Below, one piece after another: positions 7,692 through 16,588 of a stretch of 44,718 nucleotides of DNA (position 1 is the stretch's first letter; every line of letters starts with the position of its first letter). Below the pieces are notes generated by a model. That model saw only the letters and a list, made by a program, of their open reading frames with translations. It was not told the origin of the DNA and did not search any database. A program made the translations under genes and the position numbers. Location of the stretch: the NCBI GenBank assembly GCA_002717385.1, contig PBDR01000027.1, positions 1 to 44,718 on the forward strand. The letters are read 5' to 3'. The stretch comes from Chloroflexota bacterium. Its GTDB lineage: Bacteria > Chloroflexota > Dehalococcoidia > Lucifugimonadales > Lucifugimonadaceae.

Positions 7692-9562
7692 CTAATATAT
7701 CTTATATCACCAATTCTTTTAGTTAAATTCTGTCCATCCATATATTCTAGAATAGCTAATGTGTATTTTCTGCTAGTTCCAAATTTGTTTCTGACAGAAG
7801 ATATAGTTATTTCATTATTGATTTTACCTAAATCTAATATTTTTTCAATTAAATCGTCTGCTAATTTTTTTTCATAATAAATATCATCTGTAATTTTAGT
7901 GATAATTTTCTCATTTGTTAGATAGATTAGTATTTCTTTTGATATTTTTATGTTTGTTGGGGGAGTGTAGTTATATTGCTTTAGTATTTTTACAAATTTT
8001 TTTGCTTCATTCATTTGATTAGAATTTAAGTGAGATTTATGTTTTGGTAAAGATATTATTGCATTTGAAATTTTCAATAAACTTTTCAATTCCATATTCC
8101 TGATTAAAATTTGGAAACATTCAAAATTTAAATTTGTAGATTTTCTACATTCTTCCAATGGGATTCCATTTCTATAAGGAAATTTTATATGGTAAAGATT
8201 GATAATCTCATTAATTTGTTTTTGTAAAATCTTAAGTTTGTTTTTACTAATAAAGTTAACTTTTTTGTTAAATGATATGGGGATAATTTTTTCATCTGAG
8301 CATAATTTTTTTATTTGTTCTTCAACTATTTCATAGTTCAGAGAATTTGAAATACTTAATTCTTCAATAGTTGAAAAGGCAATCATTTCCATTTGATCTT
8401 TAAGTAATTCGTAGTAATTTTCAGAATGTAACATTTTTAATTTTTTGATTATTGTTTTGATTTCATTTTTTTTATACCTTTTACCATGCGGTATTAATAT
8501 TATTCCACTACCTAAATTATTTTCTGAATCTCTAACTAGAAATTTGTCTCCGGATATAGGGGTAATTTTTCTGTTTGTTTTAATTTGTACCCAACCGTAT
8601 TCTCCAGGTTCTATAGTTTTATTTCCTAAAATTCTAATTATTCCTTCAGTTTCATCAGTTTTTATAAATACAGTTACTTTGTGATTATGTTTAATAGATC
8701 TTTTGAAATTAATTTCACATTTAAGATATGCATCAAATGCAAAAGATGGTTGTACTTTTTCTGGATAAGCTAATAAATTACCTTTTAAGATATTTATTGA
8801 TTCGTTATTCACTAGATTTATAGCCACCCTATTCCCTGGATTAGCTATTTCTACTTGATTTCCATGAACTTCAATATTTCTAACCCGTACAGATAATTTT
8901 TGTGGTAATAATTCTAATTGTTCTCCATTTTGAATTTTTTTATTTGAAAGTTTTCCCGCTACTACAGTTCCGAATCCTTTTACTTGGAATACTCTGTCAA
9001 TTGGAATAATAGGAGAGTCGATTTGTTTTTTTAAAGAGAGAGTTTTGATTTTTGTATCAATAATAACTTTTATATTTTCTATACTTGATGGATGTTTAAT
9101 TGAAACGGTGATGATTGGTGAATTAGTAAAATAATTGTTTTTTTTTAAGGTTTCTTTAATTTCTTCTTTTATGTAATCTAACCAGTCTTTTTCTACTAAA
9201 TCTTCTTTTGAAATTATAATTATTGCTTCTTCTATTCCAAAAGATTTTAGTACAGAGCAATGTTCCAAAGTTTGTGGCATGACACCTTCTTCTGCAGAAA
9301 TTACTAATAAAACTAAATCAATTCCAGCTGCTCCTATAATCATATTTTTGATGAATCTTTCATGTCCTGGAAGATCAACAATACTGATTTTTTTTCCCGA
9401 TGGTAAGATTGTCCATCCAAATCCAGGTTGAATACTTAACCCTCTGATTTTTTCTTCTTTTAAATTATCAGGATCTGTTCCTGTCAAAGCTTTTATAATA
9501 CTTGATTTACCATGGTCTACATGTCCAGCTGTACCAATAACTATCTCATTTTCATATATCAT
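7688..9562 (-). CDS. selB: selenocysteine-specific elongation factor SelB
   Basis: Delivers Sec-tRNA(Sec) to the ribosome at UGA codons followed by a SECIS element. The N-terminal GTPase has GHVDHGKSS (13-21, G1), a GTDPDNLKEEKIRG switch I region typical of SelB, DLPGHERFIKNMI (G3) and SKED (G4). Beta-barrel domains follow, then about 250 residues of winged-helix repeats that bind the SECIS. The C-terminal GTSRKYTLAILEYMDGQ...RIGDIRYI is the hallmark last winged helix of SelB. At 624 residues it is full length. selA, selD, selC and a selenoprotein gene are not in this window. It lies 5 bp after hemW and overlaps the downstream orphan by four bases. Confidence 0.94.
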   Translation of the reverse strand: MIYENEIVIGTAGHVDHGKSSIIKALTGTDPDNLKEEKIRGLSIQPGFGWTILPSGKKISIVDLPGHERFIKNMIIGAAGIDLVLLVISAEEGVMPQTLEHCSVLKSFGIEEAIIIISKEDLVEKDWLDYIKEEIKETLKKNNYFTNSPIITVSIKHPSSIENIKVIIDTKIKTLSLKKQIDSPIIPIDRVFQVKGFGTVVAGKLSNKKIQNGEQLELLPQKLSVRVRNIEVHGNQVEIANPGNRVAINLVNNESINILKGNLLAYPEKVQPSFAFDAYLKCEINFKRSIKHNHKVTVFIKTDETEGIIRILGNKTIEPGEYGWVQIKTNRKITPISGDKFLVRDSENNLGSGIILIPHGKRYKKNEIKTIIKKLKMLHSENYYELLKDQMEMIAFSTIEELSISNSLNYEIVEEQIKKLCSDEKIIPISFNKKVNFISKNKLKILQKQINEIINLYHIKFPYRNGIPLEECRKSTNLNFECFQILIRNMELKSLLKISNAIISLPKHKSHLNSNQMNEAKKFVKILKQYNYTPPTNIKISKEILIYLTNEKIITKITDDIYYEKKLADDLIEKILDLGKINNEITISSVRNKFGTSRKYTLAILEYMDGQNLTKRIGDIRYIR

Positions 9563-9567
9563 AATTG

Positions 9568-10782
9568 TTATTTAAACTTTTCTTGAATAATAAAATTTGA
9601 GATAACTTCATTAGCTAATAATTTACCTTTATGAGTAAGTTTAATTTTTCTGTTTTTTTCTATAATTAGGCCAAGAGCCTTTAATTTAGTAAATTCTTTA
9701 CCATAAAGTTGGTACATACTTTCACCAACTGTTTTTGTAAAGAATGTATCTGATACACCTTCGTTTAATCTGAGTCCCAACATCATTGTTTCTAAAGCTT
9801 TTATTTCCTTGGTTTGTTTTTCTATTTCTATTACAGCACCTTCTTTTATTTTACGATGTTGTATTTTTATATTTTGGGGATTTTCATTAAAAATATTAGA
9901 GTAGATTTTTGGAGATTTTATGTTTTTAAAACGAAAACCATTAATATATGAACTTGCTCCAGGTCCACAGCCTATGAATTCTTTATTTTTCCAATAAATT
10001 AAATTATGTTTACACATGTTTTTATCTATGGCCCAATTTGATATTTCATATTGTTTAAACCGTGTTTTTTTTAATGTTTTACATGCTAAATCATACATTT
10101 TTGCAGTTGTATCATCATCAGGAATCTTTCTAATACCTTTTTCTACATCGGAATTTAGCGGTGTTCCTTTTTCTAACTGTAAACCATATAACGATAGATG
10201 TGTAGCATTAGAATTAATTGCAATATTTAGAGATTTTTTCCAATCATCTAAGTTTTGATTTGGGAGTCCAAACATAAGATCTAAATTAAAATTTTTAAAT
10301 TTCTCTTGAATGATTTTTATGGAAGATTCTGCCTGAAATGAATTATGTCTTCTTCCTATATTTTTTAGTATTTTATCATTGAATGCTTGTACCCCAAGAG
10401 ATAATCTATTTATCCCTAGATTTTTCCATGAATTTATTTTTTCTAAAGAAATATCATCAGGATTACATTCAATAGTTATTTCTTCACATTCTGAAGTATT
10501 GAATTTTAGATAAATAGCATTGAAAATTTCTTGTTTATATTTTTCTGGTAGGTATGATGGAGTGCCTCCACCCAAAAAAATAGTTTTTAGTTTTGGAGAT
10601 CCAAGTTTATTTCCCCAGAAAATAATTTCGTTGGAAATGGAACGTGTAATATTTTCGAATTGATTTTCTATACTAGCATAAGTGTTGAAATCACAATAAT
10701 TACATTTCGTCAGACAAAAAGGTATATGAATATAAAGTCCTAAAGTAGTGCTTCGATTAGCGATATTTTCCCCATAATTCAT
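9568..10782 (-). CDS. hemW: HemW-type radical SAM protein (heme chaperone)
   Basis: Radical SAM protein of the HemN/HemW family. The cluster motif is C23-LTK-C27-NY-C30-DF, that is CX3CX2C followed by Asp-Phe; true coproporphyrinogen dehydrogenase HemN has a further cysteine at that place. FLGGGTPSYLP (SAM contact), ECNPDD, RLSLGVQAF and the HNLIYWKN motif of HemW are present, and the C-terminal ~90 residues match the HemW tail. At 404 residues it is of normal size. HemW binds heme and is thought to insert it into target proteins. It is the third gene of the ychF operon, in a position where it is often near translation or repair genes. Confidence 0.92.
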   Translation of the reverse strand: MNYGENIANRSTTLGLYIHIPFCLTKCNYCDFNTYASIENQFENITRSISNEIIFWGNKLGSPKLKTIFLGGGTPSYLPEKYKQEIFNAIYLKFNTSECEEITIECNPDDISLEKINSWKNLGINRLSLGVQAFNDKILKNIGRRHNSFQAESSIKIIQEKFKNFNLDLMFGLPNQNLDDWKKSLNIAINSNATHLSLYGLQLEKGTPLNSDVEKGIRKIPDDDTTAKMYDLACKTLKKTRFKQYEISNWAIDKNMCKHNLIYWKNKEFIGCGPGASSYINGFRFKNIKSPKIYSNIFNENPQNIKIQHRKIKEGAVIEIEKQTKEIKALETMMLGLRLNEGVSDTFFTKTVGESMYQLYGKEFTKLKALGLIIEKNRKIKLTHKGKLLANEVISNFIIQEKFK

Positions 10783-10796
10783 TAATTGTCACATAT

Positions 10797-11483
10797 TTAA
10801 TTTGGGGTCCAAAGTTTTGAAACTTTTTGATCTTCTGAATCGTCTTCAGGTTGATTTGAATCTTCAGCAGTGTTTTGATTTGCTTGTTGATCTCTGATCC
10901 ATCTAGTTACTTCATCTAATTCTGGTGGAGACACAAAAAATTTTTCCATATCATCAGGTATTACATTTTGAAGATCGGATCCGATCAACAATAAAGCTTC
11001 ACCTTCATCAACTGTTTCATCAAGAGTTTTTATTAAGTGTTGATGCCTTTTTTCCGATATCTCTTTATATTTATTTGTTAATAAATCTGCTATTTCTTTA
11101 TTTACTAAACCCATTTGAATACATCTACCTAAATCAAAAAGTTTTTCAAATAATTCTTTGTCTTCATATGATTCTAATTTGGCGCCGGAAGACCTTCTGG
11201 TCTTTATTAAAGACAATGCTTGGGGTGTACTTTGTTCTAACATAAGTTCGGCATCATCACCTTGCCCAATTATTCCCTCTATTAAAATTTTTTTTACTAC
11301 ACCAGCTTTTGATTCGAGTTGTGAAATTTGTAAATCAACTGCATTCCAATATTTTTTAATTTTTCCCGTATATTCTACTGATGATGGGATATTAGGAAGC
11401 ATAGTTACTAAATATGCTTTTCTTTTTAAGGAAATATTTTCTATTTTTGTTTTAGGTATTTTGCCTAATTCTTTACTGTTCAT
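10797..11483 (-). CDS. unknown 228-residue cytoplasmic protein
   Basis: Not recognised. The predicted product is soluble, with a mixed helical body and a C-terminal tail from about residue 195 rich in Asn, Gln, Glu and Asp. A block near 150-185 reads ALLLIGSDLQNVIPDDMEKF and then SPPELDEVTRWIRD, which looks folded and conserved rather than random. There is no signal peptide and no cysteine cluster. It sits 10 bp after ychF and 14 bp before hemW in the same direction, so it is probably part of the operon. The partners (YchF, SelB) suggest something around the ribosome, but the sequence itself does not show it. Confidence 0.7.
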   Translation of the reverse strand: MNSKELGKIPKTKIENISLKRKAYLVTMLPNIPSSVEYTGKIKKYWNAVDLQISQLESKAGVVKKILIEGIIGQGDDAELMLEQSTPQALSLIKTRRSSGAKLESYEDKELFEKLFDLGRCIQMGLVNKEIADLLTNKYKEISEKRHQHLIKTLDETVDEGEALLLIGSDLQNVIPDDMEKFFVSPPELDEVTRWIRDQQANQNTAEDSNQPEDDSEDQKVSKLWTPN

Positions 11484-11493
11484 TTTTACCTAC

Positions 11494-12579
11494 TTATACT
11501 GAAAAAAGATAATTAACTATATCTCCATCTTGTATTTTATAATCTTTTCCTTCTTTGCGAAGTAAACCTTTATTTTTTATTTGTACCATTGAATCAAATT
11601 TTATGAAATCATTATATGAAACTACTTCTGCTCGTATGAAACCTTTTGATATATCTGAGTGTATTACTGAAGCAGCTTTTTCTGCAGAAGTAGCTTTAGA
11701 AATTGTCCATGCTCTTACTTCATCTTCTCCTACTGTTATAAATGAAACTAAACCCAAACTGGAATATGTTAGTTGAATTGTTTTATCTAGACCTGAAATA
11801 TCAAAATTCAACTCTTTTCTTAATTCTGATTGTTCTTTGAAAGATAATTTTGATAATTCTTCTTCTATTAATCCACATATTACAGCACTTTCACTAGCTT
11901 TATTTTTAATTACTTTTTGTGTTAATTTCTGGATTTCTGATGAGTGTTTAATATCTTTTTCATCTATATTTACAACTATCATCAATGGTAATTTACTTAG
12001 TAAAAAAGTGTCGGATAATACTAATTTTTCTTGTTCGGACAATTTTTTATTTCTTAGAGGGATTCCTTTTTCAAATTCACCTTGAATATTTTTTAGAGAT
12101 TCAATAGTTTTTAGCGATTTTGCTCTTTCATTAGCTTTCGTTCTTTTCATAGAATCCTGAATATTTATTATTCTTCGATCTATTAATGAAATATCAGAAA
12201 AAATTAAATCAAAAGTTATTTTTTCTAAATCTCTTTCTAAATCTACGGAACCGTCAATATGCGGTATAGATTCGTCGGTGAATGCTCTTACAACAACTAA
12301 TAAGGCATCCATTTTTTGAAGATGAGAGATATTTTCTCCATAAAATATCTCCCCATCTCTTTTTACGGGAATGTCTGAAAACATTAATTCTGCTTGAATG
12401 GTTTTTTTAGGAGTATAAATTTTTGTTAGATGCTCTAGCCTTTTATCAGGAACGTGAGCAACACCTAAATTTGGTGATTTTTGTGTATTATTAATTCCAG
12501 TTTCTATATTAGAACCTGTAATTGAGTTATGAATTGTGGTTTTACCACTAAAAGGTAATCCAACGATACCAGTCTGCAT
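11494..12579 (-). CDS. ychF: Obg-like ATPase/GTPase YchF
   Basis: Ribosome-associated P-loop NTPase of the Obg family that prefers ATP. G1 is GLPFSGKTT near the start. The G4 position is NIDE, the Asn-x-x-Glu version characteristic of YchF rather than the NKxD of true GTPases. A helical coiled-coil insertion lies at about 130-200, and the C-terminal TGS domain ends with EGKDYKIQDGDIVNYLFSV. At 361 residues it is the normal size. It is the first gene of the leftward operon and diverges from holA across a 125-bp gap that should hold both promoters; several -10-like TATAAT strings are there (for example at 12684-12689), but none has a convincing -35. Confidence 0.95.
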   Translation of the reverse strand: MQTGIVGLPFSGKTTIHNSITGSNIETGINNTQKSPNLGVAHVPDKRLEHLTKIYTPKKTIQAELMFSDIPVKRDGEIFYGENISHLQKMDALLVVVRAFTDESIPHIDGSVDLERDLEKITFDLIFSDISLIDRRIINIQDSMKRTKANERAKSLKTIESLKNIQGEFEKGIPLRNKKLSEQEKLVLSDTFLLSKLPLMIVVNIDEKDIKHSSEIQKLTQKVIKNKASESAVICGLIEEELSKLSFKEQSELRKELNFDISGLDKTIQLTYSSLGLVSFITVGEDEVRAWTISKATSAEKAASVIHSDISKGFIRAEVVSYNDFIKFDSMVQIKNKGLLRKEGKDYKIQDGDIVNYLFSV

Positions 12580-12704
12580 TTATTTTACTGAATTTAGATT
12601 TATTATTGATGTTTTATGTTATTTAATTCTATTAAGTTTATTATATCTTTTGTTTATAACGAATTTAATTTCAAAATGGAATTTATAATTTTATTTGAAT
12701 ATCA

Positions 12705-13676
12705 ATGATTAAAATTTTACACGGTGAAAATGAATTTGATATTTCCATGGAAATTAGCAAGTTAAAATCTTCCTTGTTTTCACCTGGATCTATCGATTCA
12801 AATTTAACGATATTTTCTGATAATTCAATAGAAGCATCATATTTGAAATCGGTAGTTTCCACAGTTCCCTTTTTATCAGATTATAGATTAGTAGTTATTG
12901 AGAATTTGCTATATATTCTTGATTCAAATGAAAAAAAATCTTCTATTAACTTACAAGAATTAGTAGAAATATTAAAAAATTGTCCGCCAAGTACTCATGT
13001 AATTTTCAAGGATGAAAGGAAATTAAAATCTTCTGGTAGAGTACTGAAAAGTTTGGTGGATTTTGCAGAAATAAAAGAAGTGTCTTTACCAAAAGGACGA
13101 CAAATAAACTTTTGGATTAAAAGTAGACTGTCTCAAATAAATGGTAAAGCATCAGACCAAGCGATTTCAAAATTAACATTATTATTAGGGAATAATTTAA
13201 GATTAATTGATCAGGAATTAAAAAAATTAGTATTGTTTTGTGATGGGAAATCTATTCAAAGTAATGATGTAAATCTAATTATTACCGAAGCAAGGGATAT
13301 TAATATTTTTTCTGCAATAGATTATGCATTACAAAAAAAAACTAATTTGGCTATAAAATCTTTTATAAAATTGCTGACTGATGGATTGACTGTTTCTTCT
13401 ATAGTTTCAATGGTGTACAGACAAATTCGTTTATTGATATTAGTTAAGGAGATTATGAGACGTGAAAAAAATCATGAACAGATAGGTAAAGCTATTGGAA
13501 TTAATAGTACTTATGCGATAAGAAAGTTAATTGAACAATCTAAAATTTATACTTTTAATCAATTGTTTATAATACTAAAGAGACTTCTTGAAATGGACCT
13601 TTTAATTAAGACTGGTCAAATAGATGAAAATATAGCACTTGAGATTCTTGTGTCTGAATTATCTACCAATGGGTAA
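12705..13676 (+). CDS. holA: DNA polymerase III delta subunit
   Basis: Clamp-loader subunit that opens the sliding clamp. The 323-residue protein starts MIKILHGENEFD, matching the (Y)xxGxDxF-like beginning of the family. It continues with a degenerate AAA+ domain (VVIENLLYIL..., THVIFKDERKL), then the LLGNNLRLIDQELKKLVLF helix pair and a helical C-terminal collar domain. No Walker A is expected or seen in delta. The ATG at 12705 is the only sensible start. Its stop overlaps the next gene's ATG (ATGGGTAA), suggesting coupled translation. Confidence 0.92.
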   Translation: MIKILHGENEFDISMEISKLKSSLFSPGSIDSNLTIFSDNSIEASYLKSVVSTVPFLSDYRLVVIENLLYILDSNEKKSSINLQELVEILKNCPPSTHVIFKDERKLKSSGRVLKSLVDFAEIKEVSLPKGRQINFWIKSRLSQINGKASDQAISKLTLLLGNNLRLIDQELKKLVLFCDGKSIQSNDVNLIITEARDINIFSAIDYALQKKTNLAIKSFIKLLTDGLTVSSIVSMVYRQIRLLILVKEIMRREKNHEQIGKAIGINSTYAIRKLIEQSKIYTFNQLFIILKRLLEMDLLIKTGQIDENIALEILVSELSTNG

Positions 13677-14553
13677 AAATTTAATTTTTATAAGTTCATT
13701 ATTTGTATTAATATGTGCTTGTTCTTATATACAAAATTCTGAATCATTACAATCTGAAAATATATCTACTCAAGAATTACCTACAGTAGAAAACACTCCA
13801 GAAATCACAATTAAAAATGATACAAAGCTTTCTGATCAAAGTGACCAATCCTCAAAAACAGATGGTGTAATCTTTTATATAAAGGGGCATAATTTTTTAT
13901 ATAGAAATGAATATGTTGAAGCAGAAAGAACATTTGATACTTTAATTCAAATTGAGCCAACTTTTGCACGTGGATGGGAAGGAAGAGGGCGCTCTTTATT
14001 ATTTCAAGGAAAATACCTAGAAGCAATAGAAGATTTTAGTAAAGCAATTGATCTTAAACCTAACTTTGCTGAAGCTTATGCAAATCGAGGATTGGCTAAA
14101 TTAGCCTTAGAAAAGGGTAATTATAATCTTCCTGCTCAAAAAGATGCGGATAGAGCTTTGGAGATCAATCCTGAAACAGTAAATGCTCACATAGTTTTAG
14201 CTAGAATTTATGGTATTACTAATAATCCTGATATGGCATTATTACATTATAATCAAGCGATTAAAATTACTAACGGTGAAGATGGAGTTGTTTTTTGGTG
14301 GAGAGGTATATTTTACAGGGATATTTTAAGGCAATACGAAAATTCTTTGAATGATTTTGATACTGCAATTTTATTACTCCCCACTTTTCCTTCAGTTTAT
14401 TTAGATAGAGCAATGTTAATGATAGTAATGAAAGCAAAAACAGAGTTGATCAAAAAAGATTTAAAAGAAGCGATTTCTCTATCAGAAGATCCAAAAAATC
14501 CTGAAATATTAAAAAGAGCTGAAGAAATTTTAAAACAAATGGAATTAGAGTGA
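13669..14553 (+). CDS. TPR-repeat lipoprotein
   Basis: The frame is open from a TTG at 13639, but the ATG at 13669 is the better start because it gives a clean lipoprotein signal: MGKNLIFISS, a hydrophobic core, then LICAC, with the final Cys as the lipidated residue. The 294-residue protein has a polar Ser/Glu/Thr linker after the signal and then several tetratricopeptide repeats (for example YVEAERTFDTLIQIEPTFAR and YLEAIEDFSKAIDLKPNFAE). It is probably anchored outside the cytoplasmic membrane as a protein-binding scaffold. The start overlaps holA by eight bases. It ends 9 bp from a convergent gene. Confidence 0.85.
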   Translation: MGKNLIFISSLFVLICACSYIQNSESLQSENISTQELPTVENTPEITIKNDTKLSDQSDQSSKTDGVIFYIKGHNFLYRNEYVEAERTFDTLIQIEPTFARGWEGRGRSLLFQGKYLEAIEDFSKAIDLKPNFAEAYANRGLAKLALEKGNYNLPAQKDADRALEINPETVNAHIVLARIYGITNNPDMALLHYNQAIKITNGEDGVVFWWRGIFYRDILRQYENSLNDFDTAILLLPTFPSVYLDRAMLMIVMKAKTELIKKDLKEAISLSEDPKNPEILKRAEEILKQMELE

Positions 14554-14562
14554 TTATGTATT

Positions 14563-15276
14563 CTAAAAATCTGGATCCATACTAACAGATAATTTGCCTA
14601 TAGGTCCTCTGTCATCTGCATACCAGAGTATATTATCTTTAATTGTCAATCCATGTATCTGAACAGGATCTGGAACTCTGAATGCATCATAACATCTACC
14701 ATCTTCCAACCTATGTCTACTAACTACCCCAAATGCTGTATCAGCGATCCAGACATGATTTTCTTCCTCAGCCCATGCTATTCCATGGACACGAAAACCA
14801 GGGGCTTTCATTTTGTGTATTTCTTTCCAATTTGTTGTATCTATAACATGAACAAATTGTGAAGGGGGTGATGCAACATATAGACAATTGTCTTTCCATT
14901 CCAAACCATGATCTCCAGTTGGTTCAGATTTTCGTCCCGAAGAAGTTGTTAAATGCTCTCTGGTAGCATTAATTCCTCCACCAGGGGAAGGATATTTTTC
15001 TACAGTTTTTCCTGTTTCTATTTCTAACTGAAATATTTCACATGAATAAGTTGAAGAAACCCAAATATATCCACCTCCAATGGTTATACCACTTGAATGA
15101 ACTGTATCTGTATTGAAACTATTAAGCGTTTTTCCAGATGTCCAGTCGATTTTATAAACAAAATTATCATCTTGATCTATTATCCATAATCCATCCTTTG
15201 CGGCTTGAATACCATTTGGTTTTGTTCCTGGAGCTATAAATATTTGTATAGGATCAGCTACTTTATGTGGGGACAT
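14563..15276 (-). CDS. beta-propeller protein (NHL/SMP-30/Vgb-like)
   Basis: 237 residues made of repeated strand-turn blocks, such as DGLWIIDQDDNFVYKID, GGYIWVSSTYS, DNCLYVASPP, NHVWIADTAFGVV and DNILWYADD. This pattern fits a six- or seven-bladed propeller like virginiamycin B lyase or NHL/PQQ-type proteins. There is no signal peptide, so it is cytoplasmic. The Glu-Gly-Pro metal site of SMP-30 lactonases is absent, so I do not call a lactonase. It lies 30 bp downstream of the enolase-superfamily gene in the same direction and is likely to act on the same substrate, possibly as a lyase or hydrolase. Confidence 0.6.
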   Translation of the reverse strand: MSPHKVADPIQIFIAPGTKPNGIQAAKDGLWIIDQDDNFVYKIDWTSGKTLNSFNTDTVHSSGITIGGGYIWVSSTYSCEIFQLEIETGKTVEKYPSPGGGINATREHLTTSSGRKSEPTGDHGLEWKDNCLYVASPPSQFVHVIDTTNWKEIHKMKAPGFRVHGIAWAEEENHVWIADTAFGVVSRHRLEDGRCYDAFRVPDPVQIHGLTIKDNILWYADDRGPIGKLSVSMDPDF

Positions 15277-15306
15277 TATTTATTCCTTAAAAAGTTTTAA
15301 TTTTAT

Positions 15307-16527
15307 TTATAAAGAAGATACTTTAGTAGAAGTAGCTTCGTCAAGGATAAATTTATCTAATAGGTTTGTTCCACAACCAAAACCTTTAGGTGGATAAGCA
15401 AATCCATTTACTATTTCTGGTAACGTATCAACTATATCTTTATACCAAGTAGCATTATATGCTCGTACAGTTTCCTGTATTAAAGCGTTCGGAGCGTTTA
15501 AAGAAAGATGGACTGAGAACATTAATGTAACCGGACCCACACAGTCATGAGGAGCTATAGGCATTTGATATGCATCTGCCATTGATGCGATTCTTTTTGC
15601 TTCTGAAATTCCTCCAACCCAAGAAATATCAAGCATACAAATTGTCATGGCTTGTTTTTCAAACATTTCTCTAAATGACCATCTTAAAGCTGATGTCTCA
15701 CTTGCAGTAGTAGCTATATGAGTTGAGTGACGAAACTCTGCTAATGAGTCGATATTATCCATTTTTACAGGGTCTTCAAACCAAAAAGGAAGAGTAGGTT
15801 CAACTGATTTAGCTATTCGTACTGCTGAAGGTAAATTCCAGAGACTATGCATTTCAACCATAACATCTATTTTGTTTCCAACAGTTTCTCTAATTTTAAT
15901 AAATGGTTCGGTTCCTTCATCAAGATCACATTGTGATATAAATTGGCCATTTGATTCACTAGAATATTTGTCAAAAGGCCATATTTTCATTGCTGTAAAA
16001 CCTTCAGATAACAAATCTTGAGCCAAAGCACCAGCATTTTCCATAAATGCATGTTGATCTTCATAGATACTTTCAGGATGATGATCTATGCTACCAGGTG
16101 TAAATCGACCCTTACGTTTCACTCCATATGAATAACCAGCACACGTGTTGTAAACTCGTATTTTTTCTCTTGATAATCCCCCAAGGACTTGATACAAAGG
16201 TTGTTTAATATTTTTAGCGTATAAATCCCATAAAGCCATATCTATCGCAGATACTGCTGAACCATCCACACCTCTTCCTCTAATGATTCTCATTTTTCTA
16301 GCTATTTCTTCCCAATGGCGATCTAAGTGATCTGGATCTTTTCCAAGTAGATATGAACTAAATTCGCCATGGATTAATCCTTCTACGGCATCAGTATCGA
16401 AAGAGGTTTCTCCCAAACCTTTTATACCATTAGATGATTTAACCTCTACCCATAAAATATGAGGATATTCTGGGTTTCTGAAAGTTTTAATTTCATCAAT
16501 TACATGTCTTTTCAAATTATTCCTCAT
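15307..16527 (-). CDS. mandelate racemase/muconate lactonizing enzyme family protein (acid-sugar dehydratase-like)
   Basis: Enolase-superfamily enzyme, 406 residues: N-terminal capping domain, then a barrel. Visible site residues are Lys181 in MKIW, Glu225 and His227 in VEMH, Glu251 in WFEDP, Glu277 in ASETS, and His327-Asp328 in APHDCVGP. The set E-x-H plus the late PHD resembles the acid-sugar dehydratase branch (galactonate and mannonate dehydratases). These remove the proton next to a carboxylate and eliminate water, using Mg2+. Trp183 takes the place of the second Lys of a K-x-K motif. It pairs with the propeller gene downstream. A second, distant member of the family lies at 36744-37877. 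The substrate cannot be told. Confidence 0.85.
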   Translation of the reverse strand: MRNNLKRHVIDEIKTFRNPEYPHILWVEVKSSNGIKGLGETSFDTDAVEGLIHGEFSSYLLGKDPDHLDRHWEEIARKMRIIRGRGVDGSAVSAIDMALWDLYAKNIKQPLYQVLGGLSREKIRVYNTCAGYSYGVKRKGRFTPGSIDHHPESIYEDQHAFMENAGALAQDLLSEGFTAMKIWPFDKYSSESNGQFISQCDLDEGTEPFIKIRETVGNKIDVMVEMHSLWNLPSAVRIAKSVEPTLPFWFEDPVKMDNIDSLAEFRHSTHIATTASETSALRWSFREMFEKQAMTICMLDISWVGGISEAKRIASMADAYQMPIAPHDCVGPVTLMFSVHLSLNAPNALIQETVRAYNATWYKDIVDTLPEIVNGFAYPPKGFGCGTNLLDKFILDEATSTKVSSL

Positions 16528-16588
16528 TAATTTTTTATGAATATAATTAATTAAATTTACTATTCAATTATTATAAAAGCACTAAGTA

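Noticed and set aside
13639-13668. TTG at 13639 as the start of the TPR lipoprotein
   Set aside because: It puts ten polar/hydrophobic residues before the Met that begins a clean signal peptide and would lengthen the holA overlap; ATG 13669 gives the normal lipoprotein signal.
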